In this document: in pieces, positions 5,999-13,291 of the stretch | Numbering within the stretch: position 1 is the first letter of the stretch | Layout: every line of letters begins with the position of its first letter | Program-made: the position numbers and the translations under genes | Notes under the pieces: generated by a model | What the model saw: the letters and a program-made list of their open reading frames with translations, nothing else | What the model was told of the DNA's origin: nothing | The model's database searches: none | Assembly (NCBI GenBank): GCA_023422695.1 | Contig: JAFAGN010000153.1 | Location: 1-13,314 of the forward strand | Length of the DNA stretch: 13,314 bases | Direction: 5' to 3' | Source of the DNA: Pseudomonadota bacterium | GTDB taxonomy: Bacteria; Pseudomonadota; Alphaproteobacteria; Sphingomonadales; Sphingomonadaceae

Positions 5999-7222
5999 AT
6001 GCAGTTCGATGTGGTGATTGTCGGCGCCGGTCATGGCGGGGCGCAGGTCGCGATCATGCTGCGGACCCAGAAATTCACCGGCAGCATCGCGATCATCGGC
6101 GACGAGCCCGAACTGCCCTATGAACGCCCGCCCTTGTCGAAGGAATATTTCGCGGGCGAAAAGGAATTCGAACGCATTCAGCTGCGCCCCGCCAAATATT
6201 GGGACGAGCGTGAGGTGACCATGCTGCTCGGCCAGCGCGTCGTCGCGGTCGATCCGGCGGCGCACAAGGTCACCACCGAAGGCGGCGAGACGATCGGTTA
6301 TGGCAAGCTCGTGTGGGCGACCGGCGGCAGCCCGCGGATGCTGCCGATCCCTGGCGGCAATCTGCCCGGCGTGCAGGGCGTGCGCACCCGCGCCGACGCC
6401 GACGCCATGAAGGCAGCGTCCGAAACCGCAAATCAGATCGTCGTGATCGGCGGCGGGTATATCGGCCTGGAAGCGGCGGCGGTGCTGCGCAAGGCGAGCA
6501 AGAAGGTCGTGCTGCTCGAAGCGCTCGATCGTGTCCTCGCGCGCGTTGCCGGGACCGAGCTCTCGCGCTTTTACGAACGCGAACATCGCGGCCATGGCGT
6601 CGATTTGCGGCTGGGCGTCGCGGTCGAAGCGATCGAGGGCGAGGGGCATGTCACCGGCGTCCGCCTCGCCGATGGCGAGGTGATCGCCGCCGATCTCGTG
6701 ATCGTCGGCATCGGCATCATTCCCGCCGTCGAGCCGCTGATCGCCGCGGGCGCCGAGGGCGGCAACGGCGTGCTTGTCGACCGTTTGTGCAAGACCAGCC
6801 TGCCCGATATTTATGCGATCGGCGATTGCGCCGCGCACGAAAATGATTTTGCCGAAGGCGTCGTGATCCGGCTGGAATCGGTCCAGAACGCCAATGATCA
6901 GGCCAATGTCGTCGCCAAGGGCATTTGCGGCGACGAAGCGCCCTATCGCGCCATTCCGTGGTTCTGGTCGAACCAATATGACCTCAAGCTTCAGACCGCC
7001 GGGCTGTCGACCGGGCACGACCGCGCCGTGATGCGCGGCGACCCGGCGACGCGCAGCTTCTCGGTCGTTTACCTCAAGGCAGGCCGGGTGATCGCGATCG
7101 ACTGCGTCAATGCGACCAAGGATTATGTTCAGGGCCGGATGATCGTCACCGCCGGTGTGCGGGCAAGTGCCGAGCAACTCGCCGACACCGAAACGCCGCT
7201 GAAGGCGTTGCTGCCCGCCTGA
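5999..7222 (+). CDS. FAD-dependent ferredoxin/rubredoxin-type NAD(P)H reductase
   Basis: A 407-residue flavoprotein of the BphA4/ThcD/putidaredoxin reductase family. These enzymes pass electrons from NADH or NADPH through FAD to a [2Fe-2S] ferredoxin or rubredoxin serving oxygenases or P450s. The FAD-binding motif GAGHGG is at residues 9-14, the family block ELPYERPPLSKEY follows, the NAD-binding motif GGGYIG is at 151-156, and the second FAD motif YAIGDCA includes Asp276. The C-terminal Reductase_C domain starts near FWSNQYDLKLQTAGL. The length is normal for the family. The start is fixed by a strong GGGAGAGGAAG sequence 5-6 bases upstream; the frame runs further upstream but has no comparable signal. 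No ferredoxin, P450 or oxygenase gene lies within the window, so the electron acceptor is not identifiable here. It ends 2 bases before the convergent DUF4126 gene. Confidence 0.92.
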   Translation: MQFDVVIVGAGHGGAQVAIMLRTQKFTGSIAIIGDEPELPYERPPLSKEYFAGEKEFERIQLRPAKYWDEREVTMLLGQRVVAVDPAAHKVTTEGGETIGYGKLVWATGGSPRMLPIPGGNLPGVQGVRTRADADAMKAASETANQIVVIGGGYIGLEAAAVLRKASKKVVLLEALDRVLARVAGTELSRFYEREHRGHGVDLRLGVAVEAIEGEGHVTGVRLADGEVIAADLVIVGIGIIPAVEPLIAAGAEGGNGVLVDRLCKTSLPDIYAIGDCAAHENDFAEGVVIRLESVQNANDQANVVAKGICGDEAPYRAIPWFWSNQYDLKLQTAGLSTGHDRAVMRGDPATRSFSVVYLKAGRVIAIDCVNATKDYVQGRMIVTAGVRASAEQLADTETPLKALLPA

Positions 7223-7224
7223 CC

Positions 7225-7860
7225 CTAGGTCGGCGGCAACGTGTCGGCCGGAGGCGGCCCATCACCCAAAGCACGCTTCAACGACGCCTTGATGTTGCGC
7301 AGCAGACGGCGCAGCGCGATGATCACCACTACTGCGGCGATCGCCATGACGATGGCGATGACGATCGCAAGCGGGGGATAGGCGATCGCGAGCGCCAGCA
7401 GGCCGCCGGTCGCGACATCCTCGCCGGTCGACACCACCGCGTTGCTGAACGGTTCGGGGCTGGCGTTGACGACCGCGCGCGTTGTCGCCTTGGCGCCGTG
7501 GCTCAGCAGCGCGCCGCCACCGCCCAGCAGAAATGCGATCACCTGCCACGTCGGGTCGGATGCATCGACCAGCGCGAGCGCAAGCAGCGCGCCGCCGAGC
7601 GGGCGGATGACGCTGTGGACCATGTCCCACACCGAATCCACCCACGCGATCTTGTCGGCCAGAAACTCGGCCAGCGTGCCGACCGCGGCGACCCCCAACA
7701 CCCACGGATTGGCCAGTACCTGCAACGCCGCCAGATGTTCGGGCAGCGGCAGCCAGCCGAAATGCATCGCGGTCCCGGTGGCCAAAATGGTGAGGTAGAG
7801 CCGCCATCCGGCGAGCAGGCTGAGGCTGCCGGCGACCCCCAAAATCTCCACGATTCCCAA
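7225..7860 (-). CDS. DUF4126 family membrane protein
   Basis: A 211-residue membrane protein matching the DUF4126 pattern. It has an N-terminal helix (LGVAGSLSLLAGWRLYLTI), then WVLGVAAVGTLAEFLADKIAWVDSVWDMVHS and LGGALLALALV, a Gly-rich segment (LLGGGGALLSHGAKATTR), and a final strongly hydrophobic helix (about residues 160-187) with a basic Pro-rich tail. Function is unknown for the family. No ATG gives a full-length protein. The best start is a TTG at 7860 with GAGGAG about 7-11 bases upstream on the minus strand; GTG at 7851 is the alternative. The open frame continues far upstream opposite the NUDIX gene, but that part is antisense shadow. The gene is convergent with the ferredoxin reductase (2-base gap, so no room for a dedicated terminator) and divergent from the NUDIX gene. 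Confidence 0.82.
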   Translation of the reverse strand: MGIVEILGVAGSLSLLAGWRLYLTILATGTAMHFGWLPLPEHLAALQVLANPWVLGVAAVGTLAEFLADKIAWVDSVWDMVHSVIRPLGGALLALALVDASDPTWQVIAFLLGGGGALLSHGAKATTRAVVNASPEPFSNAVVSTGEDVATGGLLALAIAYPPLAIVIAIVMAIAAVVVIIALRRLLRNIKASLKRALGDGPPPADTLPPT

Positions 7861-7959
7861 TGTCCTGCTCCTCGTGTTGCCCCGCCCTTTGTGCACCCGT
7901 GCGCCCGCCCCCGCAATGCCGAGATGACAAGGCTGCGGCGCCGGGTTATCGCTGGGCAT

Positions 7960-8757
7960 ATGACCAACGCCGTTCCGCCGTCCGCTCCCGCAGAAGTCCT
8001 GCCCGAAGGCGCGATCCCGGCGGCCACGCTGGTGATCATGCGCCCGTCCGATGACGGCGGCGCCGACGAAATATTGATGGTCAAACGCTCGACCAACATG
8101 GCGTTCGCTGCGGGGGCGGTGGTGTTTCCGGGCGGCCGGATCGATCCCGACGATTATCTGGTCGCGCGCCAGCACGCACCTCATCTGGGCGAAGCCGATG
8201 GCGCAGCGCGGGTGGCGGCGCTGCGCGAAACGCTGGAGGAAACCGGGCTTGCCGTCGGCTGGCCCGATCTGGCGGACGGTGAGGTCGCGGAGATCCGTCG
8301 GGCGCTGCTGGCCGGGACGCTGCTCTCCGACATGCTGGCGACGCGCGGCGATCGAATCGCGTTGGATTCGTTCGTTCCTTTCGCGCGTTGGTGTCCGAAT
8401 TTCAAAGAGGCGCGGACGTTCGACACGCGCTTCTATGCCGTGGTTGCGCCGCCGCACAGCCATGAACTGACGGTCGAAGAGGCCGAGCACAGCCATATCT
8501 TCTGGGCCACCGCGGCGGGCACGCTGGCCATGGCCGACCGCGGCGACGTGTCGGTCATCTTTCCGACCCGTCGCAATCTGGAAAAGCTCGCGCAGGCTCC
8601 TGATTTTTCAAGCTTTTCGGCTCATGCTGAGCAGTTTCCGATCGACTTGGTGACCCCGTGGATCGAAGACCGCGAGGGGCAGTCCTTTTTGTGTATTCCG
8701 GACCACCTCGGCTACCCCGTAACCAGCGAATCCTTCGACCGGGCTCGCCGCGGCTAG
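7960..8757 (+). CDS. NUDIX hydrolase with expanded Nudix box
   Basis: A 265-residue NUDIX-fold hydrolase, predicted to cleave a nucleoside diphosphate linked to another group X in the cytosol with Mg2+. The core begins at IPAATLVIM and shows FPGGRIDPDD (Gly58/Gly59) and the catalytic helix AALRETLEETGLAV (Arg89, Glu90, Glu93, Glu94, Gly96). In the usual box the Arg-Glu pair follows the Gly by about 14 residues; here it follows by 30, so roughly 16 extra residues (YLVARQHAPHLGEADG region) are inserted. This long form is reminiscent of NUDT19-like or CoA-diphosphatase relatives, and the substrate cannot be read from sequence. ATG 7960 precedes a normal N terminus; ATG 7924 is an alternative adding 12 basic residues. 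Neither start has a strong ribosome binding site. Confidence 0.88.
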   Translation: MTNAVPPSAPAEVLPEGAIPAATLVIMRPSDDGGADEILMVKRSTNMAFAAGAVVFPGGRIDPDDYLVARQHAPHLGEADGAARVAALRETLEETGLAVGWPDLADGEVAEIRRALLAGTLLSDMLATRGDRIALDSFVPFARWCPNFKEARTFDTRFYAVVAPPHSHELTVEEAEHSHIFWATAAGTLAMADRGDVSVIFPTRRNLEKLAQAPDFSSFSAHAEQFPIDLVTPWIEDREGQSFLCIPDHLGYPVTSESFDRARRG

Positions 8758-8929
8758 TGACCTTTTTGCAACAACTTTCTCGCTATTTAGCAATTTGGTA
8801 AGAATTGGCGAGCTAGGGCAAATCGTCGTTGCATTTGCTGAACGCTGTGCCTAAGACGGCCTCGCAGATGAGGGCCGGGAATTTTCCCAGCACGATTCGA
8901 CAAGACTAATCCAGTGGACGGAGAATATA
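8758..8929 (+). promoter_or_regulatory. AT-rich upstream region of the mini-protein gene
   Basis: This 172-base gap is clearly richer in A and T than its neighbours. It should carry the promoter of the mini-protein gene and possibly a structured leader. Inverted repeats seen are GCTA-TT-TAGC (8782-8791), CAATT-N7-AATTG (8791-8807), GGGAA-TT-TTCCC (8877-8888) and a spaced pair TGCAACAAC (8767-8775)/GTCGTTGCA (8825-8833) with one mismatch. Weak promoter-like pairs are TTGCAA (8766-8771) with AGCAAT (8789-8794), and TTGCAT (8829-8834) with TAAGAC (8852-8857), each with a 17-base spacer. None matches consensus well, so the transcription start is not assigned. Confidence 0.4.
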
Positions 8930-9157
8930 ATGAACCTGCTCAAGAAGGCTGCGATCTCTCTCGCAGCGACCTCGATGATTGCAGCCCCGGTTGCCGCGTC
9001 GGCCGCTCCCGCAGCCCGTGCAGCTTCGGCCGTTGACGGCCAGAGCGAGCTCGAAGGCGGCACCAGCTGGATCATCGCAATCGTCGCGCTCGCCGCGATC
9101 ATCGGTGGCATCATCATCGCGTCGGACAACAACGACGACTCGCCGACCAGCCCGTAA
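8930..9157 (+). CDS. Ala-rich exported mini-protein with one C-terminal membrane segment
   Basis: A 75-residue protein of unknown function. Residues 1-26 form a signal peptide (MNLLKK basic start, Ala/Ser/Ile core, cleavage near ASA). A short Ala-rich and polar stretch follows, then a strong hydrophobic helix at about residues 46-64 (TSWIIAIVALAAIIGGIII) and an acidic tail SDNNDDSPTSP. If the signal is cleaved, the mature product is about 50 residues anchored by a single helix. Similar Ala-rich, acidic-tailed mini-proteins are common in sphingomonads to my recollection, usually unnamed. The gene looks well expressed: GGAGA at 8920-8924 lies 5 bases before the ATG, and its own rho-independent terminator follows the stop by 25 bases. 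It is monocistronic. Confidence 0.85.
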   Translation: MNLLKKAAISLAATSMIAAPVAASAAPAARAASAVDGQSELEGGTSWIIAIVALAAIIGGIIIASDNNDDSPTSP

Positions 9158-9182
9158 TTTTCGGCTGATCGCTAAAAATACC

Positions 9183-9212
9183 AAAAGGCTCCGAGTTCGC
9201 TCGGGGCCTTTT
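9183..9212 (+). terminator. Rho-independent terminator with UUCG tetraloop
   Basis: A 13-bp stem (AAAAGGCTCCGAG pairing with CTCGGGGCCTTTT, one G-T pair) closed by a TTCG tetraloop lies 25 bases after the mini-protein stop. The T4 end is inside the stem and the A4 on the other arm becomes a T4 on the minus strand, so it may work in both directions and could also catch transcripts from the amidohydrolase gene that converges from the right. Confidence 0.9.
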
Positions 9213-9350
9213 GCGCGTCTGTGCCTCGGGTCGCGATGATCGGAAATCGGTCGGCGATTCCCATCTGATATTCGGCCAACTACGCCGGGATTGCCGACAC
9301 CATTGTTGCCCGGGCCGCTTCGGTCATAGCTTGGTGTCCACCTCCGCCTT

Positions 9351-9363
9351 GCGCTGTCAGCGC
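9351..9363 (-). terminator. Short inverted repeat just past the amidohydrolase stop
   Basis: GCGCTG-T-CAGCGC is a perfect 6-bp inverted repeat ending 4 bases past the stop codon of the minus-strand amidohydrolase gene. The one-base centre forces a smaller stem in RNA, and no T-run follows, so its role as a terminator is doubtful. Confidence 0.25.
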
Positions 9364-9367
9364 TATA

Positions 9368-10234
9368 TCACAGCGCGATATTCCGGACCTCCCGCGACCG
9401 TGCGAGCGGGATGGCGCTGCGCGCGCGGTCGCTCGCGGCGGCTTCGATCGGCGCCAGCACCATGCGATACCCCGCGTCGTTGTTATCCGCGCCGCCATCG
9501 CCCAGCACGGCGCCCCACGGATCGACGATCAGGCTATGACCATAGGTCGACCGGCCATCGTCATGATTCCCGCCTTGCGCGGCGGCCAGCACATGACAGC
9601 CGGTTTCGATCGCGCGCGCGCGCATCAGGACATGCCAATGCGCTTCGCCGGTCGGGACCGTGAACGCGGCCGGAATGGCGATCACGGTCGCGCCCTGGTC
9701 GACCAGGGCGCGATAAAGTTCGGGAAAGCGCAAATCATAACAGACGCTCAGTCCCAATCGGCCGAGCGGCGTGTCGACAATCTCCAGCGCGTCGCCGCCG
9801 ACATAGGCCGCCGATTCGGTCCACTTCTCGCCCGTCGGCAGCGTGACGTCGAACATATGGATCTTGTCGTACCGCGCGCGGATATTGCCCTCGGCGTCGA
9901 TCACATGGCTGCGGTTGACGCGCCGTTCGCCATCGTTGGACAGCAGCGGCATCGATCCCGAATGGAGCCACAGCGCATGTTTCTGTGCCAGCGCCTGCAA
10001 CGCCTGCGGCCAAGGGCTGTCGGCCTCGCGCCGCATATGCGCCCCTGACCGCGCGCGATCGCGATCGAGCAGCAACGACATTTCGGGCAGGAAGGCCATG
10101 GCCGCGCCGCTTGCCGCCGCGTCTGCCATCGCCCGGTCGATCGTCGCCAGATTGGCATCGGGGTCGATGCCGCTCGTCATCTGGATCAGCGCGGCGGTCG
10201 GCGGGGAAGGGGACAGGGTGGTCGAAAGGGTCAT
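9368..10234 (-). CDS. Nitrilase-superfamily carbon-nitrogen hydrolase (Nit1/Nit2-like amidase)
   Basis: A 288-residue cytosolic amidohydrolase of the nitrilase superfamily. The Glu-Lys-Cys catalytic triad is complete: Glu51 in FLPEMS, Lys124 in RYDKIHMFD and Cys165 in VCYDLRFPELYR. Further family blocks are AIPAAFTVPTGEAHWHVLMRARAIE and GHSLIVDPWG. The combination KIHMFDV with CYDLRFPELYR is typical of the Nit1/Nit2 branch, whose best known role is hydrolysis of deaminated glutathione (metabolite repair). That role is likely but not proven here; a general omega-amidase is the main alternative. In many alphaproteobacteria this gene neighbours grxC and ubiG, but neither is seen in this window. 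ATG 10234 gives a full-length protein, with a poor ribosome binding site. It is divergent from the M16 peptidase gene (87-base gap). Confidence 0.9.
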   Translation of the reverse strand: MTLSTTLSPSPPTAALIQMTSGIDPDANLATIDRAMADAAASGAAMAFLPEMSLLLDRDRARSGAHMRREADSPWPQALQALAQKHALWLHSGSMPLLSNDGERRVNRSHVIDAEGNIRARYDKIHMFDVTLPTGEKWTESAAYVGGDALEIVDTPLGRLGLSVCYDLRFPELYRALVDQGATVIAIPAAFTVPTGEAHWHVLMRARAIETGCHVLAAAQGGNHDDGRSTYGHSLIVDPWGAVLGDGGADNNDAGYRMVLAPIEAAASDRARSAIPLARSREVRNIAL

Positions 10235-10321
10235 GGTCTTTAGCTACGCCGCCGCCGCCGACCCGACAAGCGCCGCGACAGTTCAGTGGCCAGCAAGGTT
10301 CGAACGGGTTAAGATGGTGCA

Positions 10322-13267
10322 ATGTCCTATGCCCCCGCGCGCGCGTCGCTTCGTTTTTCCCGATCCTTCCTGTTCGCCGGCGCCGCCGCGCTGTTGCTCG
10401 TCCCGCTCGCCGCCGGTGCTCAGGGCAATATCGCGCCCGCCACTGCGAGCGCGCAGGCTGCGAACAGCGACTGGCTCTATGCGGGCAGCGACATTCCTCG
10501 CGATACCGCCTGGCAATTCGGCGTGCTGCCCAATGGCGTGCGCTATGCGGTGCGCAATAATGGCGTGCCCCCGGGGCAGGTGTCGATCCGCGTCCGCATG
10601 GATGTCGGCTCGATGTTCGAAACCGAGGACGAGCGCGGCTATGCCCATCTCCTCGAACATCTGACCTTTCGCGGCTCCGAACATATCCCCGATGGCGAGG
10701 CAAAGCGCATCTGGCAGCGGTTCGGCGTGACCTTCGGCAGCGATTCGAATGCACAGACGACGCCGACCCAGACCGTGTACCAGCTCGACCTGCCCAGCGT
10801 GACCCCGGCGAACCTCGACGAAAGCATGAAATTGCTGTCGGGGATGATCCGCGAACCGCGGATTTCGGAGCTGGCGGTCGCCGCCGAACGCGGCGTCGTG
10901 ATGTCCGAACTGCGCGAATCGGACGGCCCGCAAAAGCGGATCGGCGATGCGACCAACGCGCATCTGTTCGCGGGTCAGCTCCTCGGCGATCGCTCGCCGA
11001 TCGGCACCACCGCATCGCTGGGCAAGGCTTCGGCGACGTCGGTCGCCGCTTTCCACAACCGTTGGTATCGCCCCGATCGTGCCGTTGTGGTCATCGTCGG
11101 CGATGCCGAACCAACCGAGCTCGCGCGCTTGGTGGCCAAATATTATGGCGACTGGCGCGCCAATGGCCCGAACCCTGCCGACCCCGATTTCGGCAAACCC
11201 GACCCAAAGGGACCGGCAGCGCGCGAGATTGTCGAGGCGAACCAGCCGCTCGCGCTGACGCTGGCGATGGTGCGCCCGTGGCAGCGGCGGATCGATACGA
11301 TCGAAAACACCCGGCGGCTTTATCTGGAATTCATCGCCCAAGCGCTCGTCAACCGGCGGCTGGAAAACCGGGCGCGCAGCGGCGGCAGCTATCTGGTCGC
11401 CACCGTCGAACAGCAATATGTCAGCCGCAGCGCCGACGTCACCATGGCGTCGATCGTCCCCCTGAGCGACTGGAAGGCCGCGCTGGCCGATGTGCGCGGC
11501 GTCATCGCCGATGCGGTGACCAACCCCCCGTCGCAGGCCGACATCGACCGCGAAGCCAACGAGATCGAAGCGTTCCTGCAAAAGGAACTCGAAAACGCCC
11601 GCAACGAACCCGGTGCGCGGCTGGCCGACGACATGGTCCGCGCGGTGGACATTGCCGAGACCGTGACCAGCCCGCAGGGGCAGGTCGACATGTTCAAGGC
11701 GATCCGCGCCTCGGCGACGCCGCAGGTGATGCTCGACATCAGCAAGGCGATTTTCGCCGCCCCGGTGACGCGCGCCGTGCTGACCACGCCGACCCCGGCA
11801 GGCGGCGACGCGGCGGTGTTGGCCGCGCTGAAAGCGCCGGTCACCGCGCGCGACGACCGGCTGGCGGCGGTGCAGGCGGATTTCAAACAGCTTCCCGCTT
11901 TCGGCACGCCGGGAACGATTACCGCAACCAGCAGCCTGCTGGGCCTGCGCGCCGAACGGATCGAGTTCGCCAATGGCGTCACCGCGCTGGTGTCGAACAA
12001 CAAGGTCGAGCCGGGCAAGGTGCGCGTCAACGTCCGTTTCGGCACCGGCAACCGCAGCGTTGCCGCCGACGCGCCGAACCTGCTGTGGACCGGCGATTAC
12101 GCGCTGGTCGCCAGCGGCATCGGGCCGTGGGGGCAGAACGAGATCGATCAGCTGACCAATGGGCGCCAGATCCAGCTCAATTTCGCGATCGACGATGATG
12201 CGTTCGAATTGTCGGCGGAAAGCAAGCCCGCCGACCTCGCCGACCAGATGCGGCTGATCGCGGGCAAGCTGGCGCTGCCGCGCTGGGATGCGGCGCCGAT
12301 CGAGCGGCTGCGCATCGGCTATCTCACCGGCTACGACCTCAACGACGCGACCCCCAATGCGGTGCTCGATCGCAACCTGCGCGGCTGGCTGACCGGTAAC
12401 GATGCGCGCTGGGCGGCGCCCGACAAGGCTGCGATCGCGGCGCTGACCCCCGCCGCCTTCCGCGCTTTCTGGGAACCGCGCCTCGCCAGCGGGCCGATCG
12501 AGGTGCAGATTTTCGGCGATCTGGAATCGGTCGATTATCGCCAGATCCTGGCCAGCACGCTCGGCGCGCTGCCGCCGCGCAAAGTGCTGGCGCCCGCGGG
12601 CGGCCAGCGCGTCGATTTTGCCAAACCGGCCAAGACGCCCGACATCGCCTATCACCGCGGCGAACAGGGGCAGGCCGCGGCGATGACCGCGTGGCAGACC
12701 GGCGGCGGCCTCGCCAATCCGCGCGATGCGCGCGGGCTTGAGGTGCTTGCCGCGATCTTCAATGACCGGCTGTTCGATCGGCTGCGCGCCGAACAGGGGG
12801 CCAGCTATGGCCCCGTGGTGGACAGCCATTGGCCGACCGGTTTCGACAGCGGCGGCTATCTGCTCGTCGGCAGCCTGCTGGCGCCCAAGGATCTCAACCG
12901 TTTCTATGGCATCGCGCGCGACATCGCCGCCGATCTGGTGGCGAAACCGGTCAGCGCCGACGAACTGACCCGCAACGCGGTGCCGATCCGCGAACAGGTC
13001 GCGCGCGCTTCGACCGGCAACGTGTATTGGATGTTCCTGCTGGAGGGCGCGACCCGCGATCCCCGCGTCACCGCCGCGGCGCTGTCGATGCAGGACGATA
13101 TCGCAGCGGTCACCGCCGCCGATGTCCAGCGGCTGGCGCAGCAATATCTGACGCCGCAGCGCCAATGGTCGCTGGCGATCCTGCCCAAGGGGATGACGCT
13201 GGCCGACGCATCGGCGCTGGGCGCGGCGACCGCGACGTCGGCGACGACGACCGCAGGCGGACGCTAA
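10322..13267 (+). CDS. Exported M16 family zinc metallopeptidase (pitrilysin-like, two-lobe)
   Basis: A 981-residue exported insulinase/pitrilysin-family protease that should degrade small or unfolded peptides in the periplasm. The signal peptide covers about residues 1-33 (core FLFAGAAALLLVPLA, cleavage near AGA). The first M16 domain has the inverted zinc motif HLLEH (His109, Glu112, His113) and the distal ligand Glu189 in AAERGVVMSELRE, 76 residues on, as expected. An M16_C middle domain follows (with WYRPDRAVVVIVGDAEP near 245-262). The second half (from about residue 533, RAERIEFANGVTALVSNN) repeats the fold without an HxxEH motif, so it is the inactive lobe that closes the chamber. It ends with an Ala/Thr-rich tail. 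The length fits two-lobe members. The gene is single, divergent from the amidohydrolase, and its ribosome binding site is weak. Confidence 0.93.
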   Translation: MSYAPARASLRFSRSFLFAGAAALLLVPLAAGAQGNIAPATASAQAANSDWLYAGSDIPRDTAWQFGVLPNGVRYAVRNNGVPPGQVSIRVRMDVGSMFETEDERGYAHLLEHLTFRGSEHIPDGEAKRIWQRFGVTFGSDSNAQTTPTQTVYQLDLPSVTPANLDESMKLLSGMIREPRISELAVAAERGVVMSELRESDGPQKRIGDATNAHLFAGQLLGDRSPIGTTASLGKASATSVAAFHNRWYRPDRAVVVIVGDAEPTELARLVAKYYGDWRANGPNPADPDFGKPDPKGPAAREIVEANQPLALTLAMVRPWQRRIDTIENTRRLYLEFIAQALVNRRLENRARSGGSYLVATVEQQYVSRSADVTMASIVPLSDWKAALADVRGVIADAVTNPPSQADIDREANEIEAFLQKELENARNEPGARLADDMVRAVDIAETVTSPQGQVDMFKAIRASATPQVMLDISKAIFAAPVTRAVLTTPTPAGGDAAVLAALKAPVTARDDRLAAVQADFKQLPAFGTPGTITATSSLLGLRAERIEFANGVTALVSNNKVEPGKVRVNVRFGTGNRSVAADAPNLLWTGDYALVASGIGPWGQNEIDQLTNGRQIQLNFAIDDDAFELSAESKPADLADQMRLIAGKLALPRWDAAPIERLRIGYLTGYDLNDATPNAVLDRNLRGWLTGNDARWAAPDKAAIAALTPAAFRAFWEPRLASGPIEVQIFGDLESVDYRQILASTLGALPPRKVLAPAGGQRVDFAKPAKTPDIAYHRGEQGQAAAMTAWQTGGGLANPRDARGLEVLAAIFNDRLFDRLRAEQGASYGPVVDSHWPTGFDSGGYLLVGSLLAPKDLNRFYGIARDIAADLVAKPVSADELTRNAVPIREQVARASTGNVYWMFLLEGATRDPRVTAAALSMQDDIAAVTAADVQRLAQQYLTPQRQWSLAILPKGMTLADASALGAATATSATTTAGGR

Positions 13268-13286
13268 GATCTGGACCGTTCAGATC
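13268..13286 (+). terminator. Stem-loop directly after the M16 peptidase stop
   Basis: GATCTG-GACCGTT-CAGATC is a perfect 6-bp stem with a 7-base loop that begins on the first base after the TAA. No T-run follows, so it could be a weak terminator or a 3' end protecting hairpin rather than a classical terminator. Confidence 0.4.
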
Positions 13287-13291
13287 GAACC

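Noticed and set aside
5951..7177. 408-residue minus-strand open frame opposite the ferredoxin reductase
   Set aside because: Low-complexity Ala/Asp/Arg/His composition and full overlap with a gene having all its FAD and NAD motifs. It is a GC-rich shadow.
7861..8496. N-terminal extension of the DUF4126 frame to 423 residues
   Set aside because: The extra part is antisense to the NUDIX coding region, and a TTG start with a good ribosome binding site at 7860 gives a normal-length DUF4126 protein.
9213..9350. Possible RNA gene between the terminator and the amidohydrolase gene
   Set aside because: No tRNA cloverleaf, no conserved RNA motif recognised and no promoter-like pair was found in this stretch.
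10283..13165. 960-residue open frame on the minus strand, antisense to the M16 peptidase gene
   Set aside because: Its translation is Arg/Gly/His-rich with no recognisable domain, while the plus-strand frame encodes a complete M16 peptidase with signal peptide and zinc motif. Long antisense frames are expected in GC-rich genes in the frame where stops are rare.
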